From: Ardenticatenaceae bacterium
GTDB taxonomy: Bacteria; Chloroflexota; Anaerolineae; Promineifilales; Promineifilaceae
Length of the DNA: 64,000 nucleotides
NCBI GenBank assembly: GCA_020634395.1
Contig: JACKBU010000026.1
Location: 15,918-79,917 of the forward strand
Direction: 5' to 3'
The notes beneath the pieces are model-generated. The model saw nothing but the letters and a program-made list of their open reading frames with translations, was not told the DNA's origin and did no database searches. The position numbers were made by a program, and so were the translations under genes. Position 1 is the stretch's first letter. Each line of letters starts with the position of its first letter. Of the stretch, positions 50,017-56,517 are shown one piece after another.

Positions 50017-50847
50017 ATGATCCCAGAATTCGGGAAGAGGATTTGTATATTGTCTGTAGTTTTCACTGAGACCATCATACCCTGGATATTGGGTACACTG
50101 CTGCTTCTTGTTGTATTTACTTTTGGTGTAGCAGTGAAATCCTGGCGAGACATGAAGCAGTCACCATACTTCTTCATGCGCCGACAAGCAGAAAAGCGGT
50201 TGCAGACTTATCTGTCGACCAGCCTTGTGCTTTTGCTGCTGACAACGGCCGTTTCCGCATATGCCTGGCGGAATCCAACCGACAATATCAACCGTGTTGC
50301 CCTCTTAGTAAATGCCAAACCCCCTCGTGATGAAATTGTTAAGTTAGTTGAATCGAACCCTTCCGCACCAAACTCTGTTGATTTGGTGCAAACCTTGGAC
50401 ACCCAGCAAGAAGCCGCAACCTCAACTTACACATCCACTAAGCCGATCCTTCCCTCAGAATTTGACCAATACGATCCCACAGCTAAACTTAAAGACAATA
50501 CAGAATTAGGTTCCCTATCCTTTTCGACAGAAATTGATGATCGCTATGAAGCAGTGAACCCGGGAAAAATCTTTGGCGAAGGGTTTTATACGTTGTATGC
50601 CACGTTCGACTATTCCGAGATGGAAGATGGCATGGCCTGGGCCTGGGTCTGGCGGCATAACGGGCAGGTGGTTGAGGGCGGCAACGAATTGTGGAACTAT
50701 GGCAATGATGGCCCTGGTTATATTTATCTGAATCCGGAAGAAGGGTTCCAGCCTGGGGATTATTCGCTGGATGTATGGGTTAACGGCGAACTGTTGACGC
50801 GTTCGGCTATAACAATTAACAACGCTGCCATATCGGCTGGCAATTAA
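50017..50847 (+). CDS. Membrane protein with extracellular beta domain, unknown function
   Basis: A 276-residue protein with two membrane helices (about 17-39 and 66-85) and an extracytoplasmic part of about 190 residues. After a disordered Ser/Thr/Gln segment, the C-terminal region looks like a beta sandwich: GKIFGEGFYTLYATFDYSEMEDGMAWAWVWRHNGQVVEG, then FQPGDYSLDVWVNGELLTRSAITI. Such modules with W-x-W-R/x-H/x-N-G-Q-V and P-G-x-Y-x-L-x-V-W-V-N-G-E-L recur as uncharacterised domains in surface proteins. The start is uncertain: ATG 50017, or TTG 50050 with GAGG about 9 nt upstream. A terminator follows at 50877. Confidence 0.65.
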   Translation: MIPEFGKRICILSVVFTETIIPWILGTLLLLVVFTFGVAVKSWRDMKQSPYFFMRRQAEKRLQTYLSTSLVLLLLTTAVSAYAWRNPTDNINRVALLVNAKPPRDEIVKLVESNPSAPNSVDLVQTLDTQQEAATSTYTSTKPILPSEFDQYDPTAKLKDNTELGSLSFSTEIDDRYEAVNPGKIFGEGFYTLYATFDYSEMEDGMAWAWVWRHNGQVVEGGNELWNYGNDGPGYIYLNPEEGFQPGDYSLDVWVNGELLTRSAITINNAAISAGN

Positions 50848-50876
50848 CGGCCGTATTCTCCCTCTTTTACTTTTCT

Positions 50877-50897
50877 AGCCCGGCTCGACCGGGTTTT
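50877..50897 (+). terminator. Intrinsic terminator after the 276-aa gene
   Basis: Stem GCCCGG/CCGGGT (one G-T pair) around CTCGA, directly followed by TTTTTT. It separates the protein gene from tRNA-Ser. Confidence 0.75.
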
Positions 50898-50910
50898 TTG
50901 TTGGCCGGGG

Positions 50911-50952
50911 AAAATTGACAATTGAAGTCGGTTCATTGATAATTGCTTCCTG
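50911..50952. repeat. 7-nt tandem repeat just upstream of tRNA-Ser
   Basis: Heptamers AAAATTG ACAATTG AAGTCGG TTCATTG ATAATTG CTTCCTG, four of six ending in TTG. It ends 4 nt before the first base of the tRNA. Confidence 0.6.
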
Positions 50953-50956
50953 AACG

Positions 50957-51043
50957 GGAGAGGTGCCGGAGTGGTTGAACGGGGCGCTCTCGAAAAGCGT
51001 TGTGGCCGTAAGGTCACCGTGGGTTCGAATCCCACCCTCTCCG
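50957..51043 (+). tRNA. tRNA-Ser (anticodon CGA)
   Basis: Full class II cloverleaf. Acceptor GGAGAGG (50957-50963) pairs with CCTCTCC (51036-51042), discriminator G. The D arm is CCG...CGG. The anticodon stem is GCGCT/AGCGT with loop CTCGAAA, giving anticodon CGA, which reads UCG. A long variable arm (TGTGGCC-GTAA-GGTCACC) is typical of serine tRNAs. The T arm is GTGGG-TTCGAAT-CCCAC. CCA is not encoded; a tRNA nucleotidyltransferase gene lies at the window's right end. Confidence 0.96.
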
Positions 51044-51048
51044 TCGCT

Positions 51049-51077
51049 AAAGACATCCGCCAGGGTGTCTTTTTTTA
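51049..51077 (+). terminator. Intrinsic terminator after tRNA-Ser
   Basis: Stem AAAGACATC/GGTGTCTTT with loop CGCCAG and a tail of T residues, 5 nt after the tRNA. Confidence 0.8.
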
Positions 51078-51146
51078 TGTGTAAGGATGCCTTCGGTTAC
51101 ATCGTCCAACTGACAGACTATAAATTTAGAATAGGCAGGTGACTTG

Positions 51147-51674
51147 ATGAGCGAATTAAGCCATTTTCGGAAAGAAGTAGATCACTTTATGGCCCATCAT
51201 CCACAATCGCCCCTCGCTGAGGAAAAACTGGAAGATTTTGCCGGGTTGAAGTATTTTGGCGAAGATCCGGCCTTTGTTTTTACTGTCCCGGTAGAGCGCT
51301 TTGCAGATGACGAACCCCTGATTGAAATGGAAACCAGCACCGGCGAAATGCGCCTTTATCGACGTTGGGCGCGCTTTACTTTTATGGTTGATGAGGAAGA
51401 AGCAACGCTGACGATTTACAGCGACCCGCAGGGGTACGACTTTTTTCTGCCGTTTAGGGATGCCACAAACGGCCGTTCCACCTACGGCGCCGGGCGTTAC
51501 CTGGACAACCACCGCCCCGGCCTCCAGCAGCTGTCCGACGATATGTTTGAAGTGGATTTTAACTACAGTTACAATCCTTACTGTGCCTACAATACTGCCT
51601 ACAGCTGCCCTTTGCCGCCGCATGAAAACTGGCTAAGCGTTCCCATTCGGGCTGGAGAAAAGAACTTCGACTAA
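51147..51674 (+). CDS. DUF1684 family protein
   Basis: A 175-residue cytoplasmic protein with the DUF1684 pattern: LSHFRKEVDHFMAHHPQSPL at the N terminus, FAGLKYFGEDPAFVF, then FFLPFRDATNGRSTYGAGRYLD. The highly conserved VDFNYSYNPYCAYNTAYSCPLPPHENWLSVPIRAGEK closes the domain, with the invariant N-P-x-C-x-Y and C-P-x-P-P-x-x-N motifs. The biochemical function of the family is not known to me. ATG 51147 has AGGTG 6 nt upstream; TTG 51144 is less likely. It stands alone after tRNA-Ser. The NGR in FRDATNGRSTYG comes from an ACGGCCGT copy where the family usually has a similar G. Confidence 0.88.
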   Translation: MSELSHFRKEVDHFMAHHPQSPLAEEKLEDFAGLKYFGEDPAFVFTVPVERFADDEPLIEMETSTGEMRLYRRWARFTFMVDEEEATLTIYSDPQGYDFFLPFRDATNGRSTYGAGRYLDNHRPGLQQLSDDMFEVDFNYSYNPYCAYNTAYSCPLPPHENWLSVPIRAGEKNFD

Positions 51675-51725
51675 CTGCCGGTTCTTCTTTGGGTGCACGG
51701 CCGTACAAGCCAACCATCAACCACG

Positions 51726-52604
51726 TTACCGTGGATGAACGGTAATCACGGCCGGCAGCAGCGTGAAAGCCGGGATCTCCACGGCCGTTTCGGCCGCCAG
51801 TAGCATTCCTGTTGACGGTCCGCCATCCAGGTTGAAGGCAATGTCCAGATCCAGGTCGGATTGCACCAGGAAGCGGCTAAGTTCATGCAGTGTCAGGCTC
51901 CCCCAGGGTGCAAAGATAAAGAGGACACGGCCGTTTCTGTCCTGTGCAATCACCGTGCGCCGGGCCTTCACCCCGTCTTCTTCGGGGAAACCCAACGCGC
52001 CACCGGGCTGTACCAACATGGGAAAGGACTGCAGCGCGTACAAAAGTGGCTCGTCGGGGGTATACGGCCGTTCGCGCAGCCAGCGCAGATGTGGTCCGCC
52101 GTCGTCAATCGCCAGCATGCCGGCAAAATCACCATAACTGCTGCCGTTGGCCACACCTTCTGTGATGATGAGGCCCGTAGCGACATTTTCCGGGGTAAAA
52201 AAGCCGCCGTTCACCACCAGCAGCGCATCTGTTTCCGCCTGCCACTGCGGAATGGACTGCGGCGCCCCAGGCCGATAAGCAACGCGAAACGTGAACTGTG
52301 TCGGTTCCAGGCGCAGCATGACCAGCCTTTCGCGGGCAGCGCCGGTTTCATCAAACAGGTGCAGCGTGCGTTGTTCCAGTCCGGGTTGGAGGGTCTGCCA
52401 GCCGGTATCGGGGATGGGGGTTGGCGCCGGTGTGGCTGTCAGAGCAGGATCGGCAGGAGGAACGGCCGTGGGTGGCAGCGCGTTTACGGCCGTCGCCAAA
52501 GGTTGAATGGGCGTAGGCCGGATGGGCGTGGGGGAAACGGCCGTGCCGCACCCCACCATCAAGCCCAGCAATAGTCCTACAAACCAGCCAACCTTTCCCC
52601 TCAA
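51726..52604 (-). CDS. Phosphodiester glycosidase-family (NAGPA domain) lipoprotein
   Basis: A 292-residue secreted lipoprotein: signal peptide with lipobox LMVGC (Cys about 19), a Pro/Thr linker to about 65, then a NAGPA-type domain. Motifs are LLVVNGGFFTPENVATGLIITEG, MLAIDDGGPHLRW, RRTVIAQDRNGRVLFIFAP and the conserved FNLDGGPSTGMLL. Family members split sugar-phosphodiester bonds of surface or secreted glycans; the substrate here is unknown. The start is TTG, overlapping the DUF2344 stop as TTGA, with GAGGAG spaced 5 nt upstream, so the two genes are coupled. Confidence 0.85.
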   Translation of the reverse strand: MRGKVGWFVGLLLGLMVGCGTAVSPTPIRPTPIQPLATAVNALPPTAVPPADPALTATPAPTPIPDTGWQTLQPGLEQRTLHLFDETGAARERLVMLRLEPTQFTFRVAYRPGAPQSIPQWQAETDALLVVNGGFFTPENVATGLIITEGVANGSSYGDFAGMLAIDDGGPHLRWLRERPYTPDEPLLYALQSFPMLVQPGGALGFPEEDGVKARRTVIAQDRNGRVLFIFAPWGSLTLHELSRFLVQSDLDLDIAFNLDGGPSTGMLLAAETAVEIPAFTLLPAVITVHPR

Positions 52605-53272
52605 CCCTCCTCCTCGAGCGGCGCGAGGGTCATCGCCGTGCGGTGAATTCGAGCGGCCAGCGGATCCTGTCCCAGTTCGTCTAGCACTTCGTCAGGACGG
52701 CCGGTCTGGCCCACCATCAGCGCCAGGCGCATAGACAGGCGCGCCAGTTCGCCAGATGGCGGCAGCAGAGACAGGTCCAGCACCAGTGGGCGTAAGTCGT
52801 AGGGTTTGTCGCGCCGTTCGCGGGGCAGGGAATCGGCGGCCAGCAGATCCGCGACGCGTGTTTGGAGTGCTTCCTGGTCTACGGGCTCCAGCAGCGTCAC
52901 TTCGTAGGTGGAATCCAGGGTGCGGGTTTGCAGGGCTGGCTCCTTCAGGCCCACTTCTTGCACGTCCCAGACGTCAATGCCAGGGGCCATGCGGACCATC
53001 ATTTGCTGCCGGGCCACTTCGGGATCCATTGCTTCTTTTAACCAGATGTCGGCCAGCTCGCAGGCGCTCGTGTAGCCCAGCGGCAGGGCAGTGGCCATCT
53101 GCATACGCGGCCGTGGATTAAAGCCCTGGCTGTAAGCCATGGGGATTTGCGCCCGATTGAGCGAGCGCTCCAGCGTGCGGGCCAGATCCAGGTGACCAAT
53201 AAACCGGGTCGGTCCTTCCTTGCTGAATGTGAGTCGTAGTCGTTGTACGTAATTTGCTTGCATACCGCCCAT
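52601..53272 (-). CDS. DUF2344 (TIGR03936) radical-SAM-associated protein
   Basis: A 223-residue protein (220 from ATG 53263). YVQRLRLTFSKEGPTRFIGHLDLARTLERSLNRAQIPMAYSQGFNPRPRMQMATALPLGYTSACELADI is a textbook N terminus for this family, which normally accompanies or is fused to a B12-binding-type radical SAM protein and often lies near ribosome or tRNA genes. No radical SAM gene is adjacent here. Role unknown; tRNA or ribosome modification is commonly suspected. It is coupled to the NAGPA-domain gene downstream, a combination without obvious logic. Confidence 0.88.
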   Translation of the reverse strand: MGGMQANYVQRLRLTFSKEGPTRFIGHLDLARTLERSLNRAQIPMAYSQGFNPRPRMQMATALPLGYTSACELADIWLKEAMDPEVARQQMMVRMAPGIDVWDVQEVGLKEPALQTRTLDSTYEVTLLEPVDQEALQTRVADLLAADSLPRERRDKPYDLRPLVLDLSLLPPSGELARLSMRLALMVGQTGRPDEVLDELGQDPLAARIHRTAMTLAPLEEEG

Positions 53273-53334
53273 TTTCCCTTAATATCTGGCATGGTACAAA
53301 AACGTTAGTCTGAGCGCTGCCGCTCACGGTGGGC

Positions 53335-53416
53335 AAGTGTTCGGGCGTTCAAGGATTTGGGTGTTTTCATGCCCGCAACACTCGAACTGTGACATCTAAA
53401 TTCCTAAACACCTCAG
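53335..53416. repeat. Paired 8-nt tandem repeats in inverted orientation
   Basis: Left half octamers AAGTGTTC GGGCGTTC AAGGATTT GGGTGTTT (53335-53366). The right half carries the same family on the opposite strand: AACACTCG AACTGTGA CATCTAAA TTCCTAAA CACCTCAG (53377-53416). The two halves can fold into an imperfect hairpin in the divergent gap before the nitroreductase gene. Confidence 0.6.
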
Positions 53417-53522
53417 GAGTTTCCACGAGCAAAAGCTCTCCCATAGCGATGAAAACTGGCAACGAATTGTCGCTTAGGGGTATGAATTTGTGTTAATTCG
53501 TTGATTTTCAGGAGATATCGTT

Positions 53523-54305
53523 ATGTCAATCATTGAAGCCATCAATCGTCATCGTTCAATTCGCCGCTACCTGCCAGATCCCGTGCCGGAAGATCTGCTC
53601 AACGAAATTCTGGCTGCCGGTGTGCGCGCTTCGTCGTCGGGCAACATGCAGACTTATTCCATCATCGTAACGCGCGACCGGGAACTGCGAGAACAACTTT
53701 ACTGGCCGCACATGGAACAGAGTATGGTGCTGGACGCGCCCGTCTTGTTGACCTTCTGCGCCGATTTTCACCGAATGCGCCGCTGGCTGGATCTGAGTAA
53801 CGCGCCGGATAATTTCGACAATTTTATGAGTTTTATGATTGCCGCCATCGACGCTACACTGGTTTCGCAGAACGTGGCTCTGGCGGCCGAAGCGCGTGGT
53901 CTGGGGATTTGCTATATGGGCAGCACGCTGGCCAACTGCGACGAAATCGGCCGTATTTTGCAGCTGCCGCCCAACGTGGTGCCAGTGGTGGGTTTTTCTT
54001 TGGGCTACCCGGACGAAGATCCTGCGCCACGCGACCGCCTGCCTTTAGACGGCCTGGTCCACTACGAAATGTACCAGGATTACAGCGACGAGCGTATCCG
54101 CGAGATTTATACGGATCGGGAATTGAGAGGTTGGGAACGTTATATGAGTTTTCCGCGCCTGCGCCGTCTGGTGGAGGAATCCGGCGTGCAGAATTTGGCG
54201 CAGGTATATACGGCCGTTAAATACACCCGCGAATCGCACCATGAGTTTTCCCAGACTGTGTTGGATTATCTGGCAGCGCAGGATTTTATGAACAACGGCC
54301 GTTAG
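53523..54305 (+). CDS. Nitroreductase-family FMN oxidoreductase
   Basis: A 260-residue flavoprotein of the NfsA/FRP group. IIEAINRHRSIRRYLPDPVPEDLLNEILAAGVRASSSGNMQTYSIIV carries the FMN-phosphate-binding R-x-S-x-R and the S-S-G-N-x-Q motif. AAIDATLVSQNVALAAEARGLGICYMGST and VVPVVGFSLGYPDEDP complete the fold. Such enzymes reduce nitroaromatics, quinones or flavins with NAD(P)H; the natural substrate is unknown. AGGAGAT lies 7 nt before ATG 53523. It precedes the LysM/M23 gene by a short gap and may share its transcript. Confidence 0.9.
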   Translation: MSIIEAINRHRSIRRYLPDPVPEDLLNEILAAGVRASSSGNMQTYSIIVTRDRELREQLYWPHMEQSMVLDAPVLLTFCADFHRMRRWLDLSNAPDNFDNFMSFMIAAIDATLVSQNVALAAEARGLGICYMGSTLANCDEIGRILQLPPNVVPVVGFSLGYPDEDPAPRDRLPLDGLVHYEMYQDYSDERIREIYTDRELRGWERYMSFPRLRRLVEESGVQNLAQVYTAVKYTRESHHEFSQTVLDYLAAQDFMNNGR

Positions 54306-54339
54306 CGCCCCTACGTCCGGCGTGCCGGATGCTGAATGG

Positions 54340-55959
54340 ATGACCATGTACTGGATGAAAGCCAAGCCCGTACCTTTTCGTTGGTGCACCGAACCGCACA
54401 AATCTGCCCGGTTTCTGATAGTCCTCGTCCTTGCTTTTTTGCTGGCGGCCTGCGAGCGGCCAGATCCGGCCGTGACGGTTGTGGGTCCGAACCAGGCGCA
54501 GCCCACCATGGCCGGGGCAGCTGTTATTCCCGCCCAGCAGGGCGAGGAATCGGCGCGTCCTACGCCCATCATCCCAGAAATGATTGTGCCCACCCGCCCC
54601 TCTTACGCGGGCACGCCCACGCCGGACGCGCCGCACGAAACGGCCGTGAGCAGTGGTCCCGTCGCCAGCCACTTTGTGGGCGCGTGGGAAACGCTGGGCT
54701 ACATCGCCCAGATTTATGGGGCAACGGTGGAAGAACTGCTGGCGCTAAATCAGTTAGACCCCGATGCCGTGCTGCTGGTGGGCCAGGAAGTGCTTGTCCC
54801 CAGCCACATTGACGCGACGGCCCCCAGCTTCAAAATCATTCCCGACAGCGAACTGGTCTACGGCCCGGCGGCGCAGAATTTCGACGTGCGCGCCTTTGCC
54901 GAGTCGTATGGCGGTTATTTGCTGGCGGTCACTGATGAGGTGGAAGGTGTTGAACTGGACGGCCCGGAGATTGTGCAGTTGGTGGCCGACCGCTTTAGCG
55001 TGAATCCCCGCCTGCTGCTGGCGCTTTTGGAGCATCGCGCGGGCTGGCTGACAAAAACGGCCGTTTCCGGAGCCAGCACATCTCCTTACCTCCTCGGCTA
55101 CGAGGACGAAACGGTCCCCGGCCTGTATCTACAGCTTAGCCGGGCGGCCAATTTGTTGAATTGGGGATATTACGGCCGTAGCGAGGGCGGCATTACCACC
55201 ACAACCCTCGACGACGGCGCCCGGCTGGCCTTCGCCGCCGACATTAACAATGGCACCGCTGGTGTACAAAATGTCCTGGGTTCGTTTAGCGGCGTCACTT
55301 ACGAATCGTGGCAGCGCGATGTGGGGCCGGATGGCTTGTTTGCCACCTACAACCGTTTGTTTGGCAATCCGTTCGCCTTCACTGTTGACCCTTTGTGGCC
55401 GGCCGATTTGCGCCAGCCGCTGCTGCAGCTGCCCTGGGATGCAGGCGAGACCTGGTACTTTACCGGCGGCCCGCACGGTGGCTGGGCTTCTGGCTCAGCC
55501 TGGGCGGCGATTGATTTTGCTCCGCCAGCCGAAGAACTGGGCTGCGTAGTCTCCGACGCCTGGGTAACGGCCATGGCCGATGGGCTGGTGGTGCGCAGTG
55601 ACAAAGGCGCGGTGGTGGTGGACCTGGACGAAGATGGCTTTGCCGGAACGGGCTGGGCGATTCTGTATATGCACCTGGAAACGCGGGATCGCATCCCTGT
55701 TGGGACGTTTGTGCAGACCGGGGATCGGTTAGGGCATCCTTCTTGCGAGGGCGGGTTCTCCAATGGCACGCACGTGCATGTGGCCCGGCTGTATAACGGC
55801 CGTTGGGTTTCCGCCGATGGAGCCATCCCGCTGGAGTTGGCCGGCTGGGTGACGCAGGGTTTAGGGCGCGAATATGATGGCCTGCTCAGCCGGGGCGGGG
55901 TAGACAAGGAAGCCTGTGCCTGCCGCGAAGAAGGTAACGCCATCACCAGCGAGCCATGA
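54340..55959 (+). CDS. LysM and M23-peptidase-like lipoprotein
   Basis: A protein of about 539 residues. The signal has lipobox LLAAC. A linker leads to one LysM repeat (ETLGYIAQIYGATVEELLALNQLDPDAVLLVGQEVLVP). The middle region (about 190-370) has helical LLLALLEHRAGWLTK and AANLLNWGYYGRSEGG features seen in muramidase-like modules. The C terminus is an M23 metallopeptidase domain: GGPHGGW...AAIDFAPP supplies His and Asp, and NGTHVHVARLYNG supplies the H-x-H. The His-to-Asp spacing is longer than the usual HxGxD, so zinc binding is likely but activity is not certain. The start is uncertain (GTG 54322, ATG 54340, 54346 or 54355). Expected role: cell-wall remodelling. Confidence 0.82.
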   Translation: MTMYWMKAKPVPFRWCTEPHKSARFLIVLVLAFLLAACERPDPAVTVVGPNQAQPTMAGAAVIPAQQGEESARPTPIIPEMIVPTRPSYAGTPTPDAPHETAVSSGPVASHFVGAWETLGYIAQIYGATVEELLALNQLDPDAVLLVGQEVLVPSHIDATAPSFKIIPDSELVYGPAAQNFDVRAFAESYGGYLLAVTDEVEGVELDGPEIVQLVADRFSVNPRLLLALLEHRAGWLTKTAVSGASTSPYLLGYEDETVPGLYLQLSRAANLLNWGYYGRSEGGITTTTLDDGARLAFAADINNGTAGVQNVLGSFSGVTYESWQRDVGPDGLFATYNRLFGNPFAFTVDPLWPADLRQPLLQLPWDAGETWYFTGGPHGGWASGSAWAAIDFAPPAEELGCVVSDAWVTAMADGLVVRSDKGAVVVDLDEDGFAGTGWAILYMHLETRDRIPVGTFVQTGDRLGHPSCEGGFSNGTHVHVARLYNGRWVSADGAIPLELAGWVTQGLGREYDGLLSRGGVDKEACACREEGNAITSEP

Positions 55960-55994
55960 GAGCCGTGAGCCGGCCACCGGCTATCCGCTTCCCG

Positions 55995-56351
55995 CTACTC
56001 GCCTTTTTGACGGTATAGCATGGGGCCTAACGGCCGTCCCCCCACCAGATGCATGTGCAGATGAAAAACCTCCTGGCCACCGTGAGCGTTGCAGTTGATG
56101 ATCAGCCGGTAGCCATCTTCGGCGATGCCTTCCTGCTCTGCCAGTTTTTTAGCCACGGTCATCATTCGGCCCGTAATCTTTTCGTCTGCTTCCGTCAGGT
56201 CGTTGACTGTGGGGATCACCTTGTTGCTCACGATCAGGATATGCGTAGGGGCGAGAGGATTGATGTCTCGAAACGCTGTCACCAGGTCATCCTGGTACAG
56301 CATGTCAGACGGCAGTTCGCCGTTCACAATTTTGGTAAAAATGGTTGACAT
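55995..56351 (-). CDS. HIT-family (HINT-type) nucleotide hydrolase
   Basis: A 118-residue protein of the histidine-triad superfamily: TIFTKIVNGELPSDMLYQDD, FRDINPLAPTHILIVSNKVIPTVNDL, GYRLIINCNAHGGQEVFHLHMHLVGGRPLG. The catalytic triad H-L-H-M-H is intact, and the length is that of HINT purine nucleoside phosphoramidases. It is convergent with the LysM/M23 gene and divergent from the tandem PEP-synthase-like pair. Confidence 0.95.
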   Translation of the reverse strand: MSTIFTKIVNGELPSDMLYQDDLVTAFRDINPLAPTHILIVSNKVIPTVNDLTEADEKITGRMMTVAKKLAEQEGIAEDGYRLIINCNAHGGQEVFHLHMHLVGGRPLGPMLYRQKGE

Positions 56352-56487
56352 GTCTGCCTCCTATAGGGACTGTTTTGGGGCGTTAATGGGTTTTTGTAGC
56401 CGCCGATTGGGGTAACGGCCGTAAAACCTATCCAGCCGCCCCACCTCAGGCTTCAAAAGTATATCCAATCCCGCATGCTGGGAACAA

Positions 56488-56507
56488 CCTGTTATAATCG
56501 TAACAGG
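56488..56507 (+). promoter_or_regulatory. Extended -10 promoter embedded in a palindrome (operator candidate)
   Basis: Perfect 7-bp inverted repeat CCTGTTA-TAATCG-TAACAGG. Inside it, TGTTATAAT (56490-56498) is an extended -10 box. A repressor bound here would block RNA polymerase directly. The expected leader is about 13 nt, carrying the Shine-Dalgarno GGGAG just before ATG 56518. Confidence 0.55.
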
Positions 56508-56517
56508 GAGAACTTAT

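Noticed and set aside
49878..50069. 63-codon ORF upstream of the 276-aa membrane protein
   Set aside because: No family, weak start context, overlaps the start of the better-supported gene in another frame.
50844..51056. 70-codon minus-strand ORF beginning MSLATERVGFEPTV
   Set aside because: It is the antisense of tRNA-Ser. The VGFEPTV peptide is a well-known artefact of serine tRNA genes.
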